From assembly GCA_964581385.1 (NCBI GenBank), contig CAZOOK010000086.1, positions 1 to 6,549 on the forward strand: a stretch of DNA of 6,549 nt. Reading direction: 5' to 3'. The stretch is from CAZOOK01 sp964581385. GTDB lineage: Bacteria; Pseudomonadota; Gammaproteobacteria; Nevskiales; Nevskiaceae. The position numbers and the translations under genes are program-made. Shown piece after piece: positions 5,826 through 6,549 of the stretch (position 1 is the stretch's first letter; every line of letters starts with the position of its first letter). Under the pieces are notes generated by a model. That model searched no databases. It saw only the letters and a program-made list of their open reading frames with translations, and had not been told where the DNA came from.

Positions 5826-6157
5826 ATAACAAAGAATGGGCTTGAATAGCTAGTCCATCCACTTGGTGTACTACGCCGAGTCGAAACAGGCATCGTCTAT
5901 AAATGTAGTAGCTGAAATCTGGCGGCTGGTAGTCATGCAGTTCCTCTAAGAGCAGGCCTTCGCCGGAAATGGAGCCAGAGCCCTTTAATCAATAAGGCTT
6001 CCCGTCATTATGCTGTATTCCTCCTCATTTCCTGCCGCTGCGACCCGGGCCGTGATTCCCTTCACCCAAGAACGGTGACGTTTATCACTACCGTCGCCAC
6101 GCCGCTGCTCGGATAATTTCCCTGCCGATTGGGTGGGACTTAATTCAGGGGGCTGCG
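5826..6157. other. Intergenic region between the island and the methyltransferase gene
   Basis: I find no gene on either strand in this stretch. Composition moves from mixed (5826-6010) to clearly GC-rich after about 6030, so the right border of the insert probably lies near 6000-6030. An imperfect inverted repeat at 5837-5857 (TGGGCT, then AGC and CCA with a bulge) and the arms TACTAC (5869-5874) / GTAGTA (5905-5910) could form RNA structures after the last island gene. Neither has a T-run, so no classical terminator is called. The last 120 bases presumably contain the promoter of the downstream gene. Confidence 0.4.
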
Positions 6158-6549
6158 ATGACATCTTTCGAGTTGCGTGACGCGGCCTGTATCGCCCTCT
6201 GGGCCTGGCTTCTGGTGGACCTTTCCGTGGTCTTCACCAAGTACAGCCGCCGCGCCAAGAGCGCTGATCGCGGTTCGCTCTGGGGGCTGATCGTGGTCCT
6301 GTGGGTCGGCATCGCCTTGGCCATGATCCAGACTTACCGTGGCATGGGCGCGATGGGCATGCCGGTGCAGTTCTTCGGCTTCGCGGTCATGGCCTTCGGC
6401 ATCGGGATCCGCTTCCTTGCGATCCATCAGTTGGGAAGGCTGCACATGCCGGTGGTGGCGATCCAGGCGGACCATCCGCTCATGGACCGGGGACTCTATT
6501 CCCGGGTGCGTCACCCGAGCTATCTCGGCGCCATCCTGGCCTTGCTGGG
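6158..6549 (+). CDS. Isoprenylcysteine carboxyl methyltransferase-family membrane protein, N-terminal part
   Basis: The gene starts at the ATG at 6158 with a purine-rich AGGGGG (6147-6152) just upstream, and runs off the window after about 130 residues. It reads MTSFELRDAACIALWAWLLV and has membrane segments near residues 9-27, 42-59 and 70-88. Then comes HPLMDRGLYSRVRHPSYLGAILALL, whose GLYSRVRHPSYLG block is the hallmark of the ICMT/PEMT methyltransferase superfamily. Such bacterial proteins are inner-membrane S-adenosylmethionine-dependent methyltransferases, usually of unknown substrate. The catalytic C-terminal SAM-binding part lies outside the window. The strongly GC-rich codons match nrdJ and mark it as host backbone, unrelated to the island. 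Confidence 0.85.
   Translation, partial: MTSFELRDAACIALWAWLLVDLSVVFTKYSRRAKSADRGSLWGLIVVLWVGIALAMIQTYRGMGAMGMPVQFFGFAVMAFGIGIRFLAIHQLGRLHMPVVAIQADHPLMDRGLYSRVRHPSYLGAILALL

Larger units (their letters stand above)
431..5999 (+). other. AT-richer accessory island with retron, cyclase, AlbA_2 and membrane protein genes
   Basis: The interval between the two GC-rich backbone genes differs in codon use, with many A/T third positions. It carries only accessory-type genes, all on one strand, with gaps of about 30-50 nt after the reverse transcriptase. No transposase, integrase or convincing flanking direct repeat is visible, so the mode of acquisition is unknown. The borders are judged by eye from composition and are uncertain by perhaps 100 nt at each side. 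The gene content (retron RT, cyclase-like protein, AlbA_2 protein, membrane protein) is what defence islands carry. Confidence 0.55.

Noticed and set aside
422..5959. Possible attachment repeats: GCAGGCCT at 422-429 and 5952-5959
   Set aside because: Eight bases is too short for this interval, the flanks do not extend the match, and no recombinase is present.
6140..6514. Minus-strand open frame of 124 codons
   Set aside because: Histidine- and aspartate-rich product typical of the antisense of a GC-rich gene. The + strand frame encodes the recognisable GLYSRVRHPSYLG motif.

Overview
The window looks like a chromosomal segment of a high-GC proteobacterium. Its two ends carry GC-rich housekeeping genes cut by the window edges: the C-terminus of an adenosylcobalamin-dependent ribonucleotide reductase (NrdJ) on the left, and the N-terminus of an isoprenylcysteine carboxyl methyltransferase-family membrane protein on the right. 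Their codon use, with mostly G or C in third positions, would fit a gammaproteobacterium such as a Xanthomonadales member or a betaproteobacterium. I cannot assign a genus. Between them, from about 430 to about 6000, lies a visibly more AT-rich insert. All of its genes are on the + strand and closely spaced, which is typical of an anti-phage defence island.

The left half of the insert is a retron-like locus. An AT-rich promoter region (about 431-530) contains a perfect 15-nt palindrome and an extended -10 candidate. It is followed by a hairpin, a boxA-like antitermination element, and about 240 nt of dense secondary structure (586-824). That structure has the layout of a retron msr-msd RNA: a1/a2 complementary ends, TTAGC directly after a1, several msr hairpins and a long terminal stem before a2. 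Downstream are a 78-aa acidic helical protein whose ribosome binding site sits inside a2, a Cro/C1-type HTH protein, and a 386-aa retron-type reverse transcriptase that overlaps the HTH gene.

The right half continues on the same strand with short gaps. It encodes a 295-aa protein with a class III nucleotide cyclase-like fold signature (related in motif layout to cyclases such as Pycsar PycC), a 465-aa protein with a C-terminal Schlafen-type AlbA_2 domain whose putative nuclease acidic residues are kept, and a polytopic membrane protein with about seven membrane segments. Read together, this is either two adjacent defence modules (an HTH-associated retron plus a cyclase/effector system) or one composite operon. 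In the second case the RT-ncRNA would be a sensor, the cyclase a messenger source, and the AlbA_2 and membrane proteins effectors. The sequence supports the individual family calls well. The functional coupling is inference.
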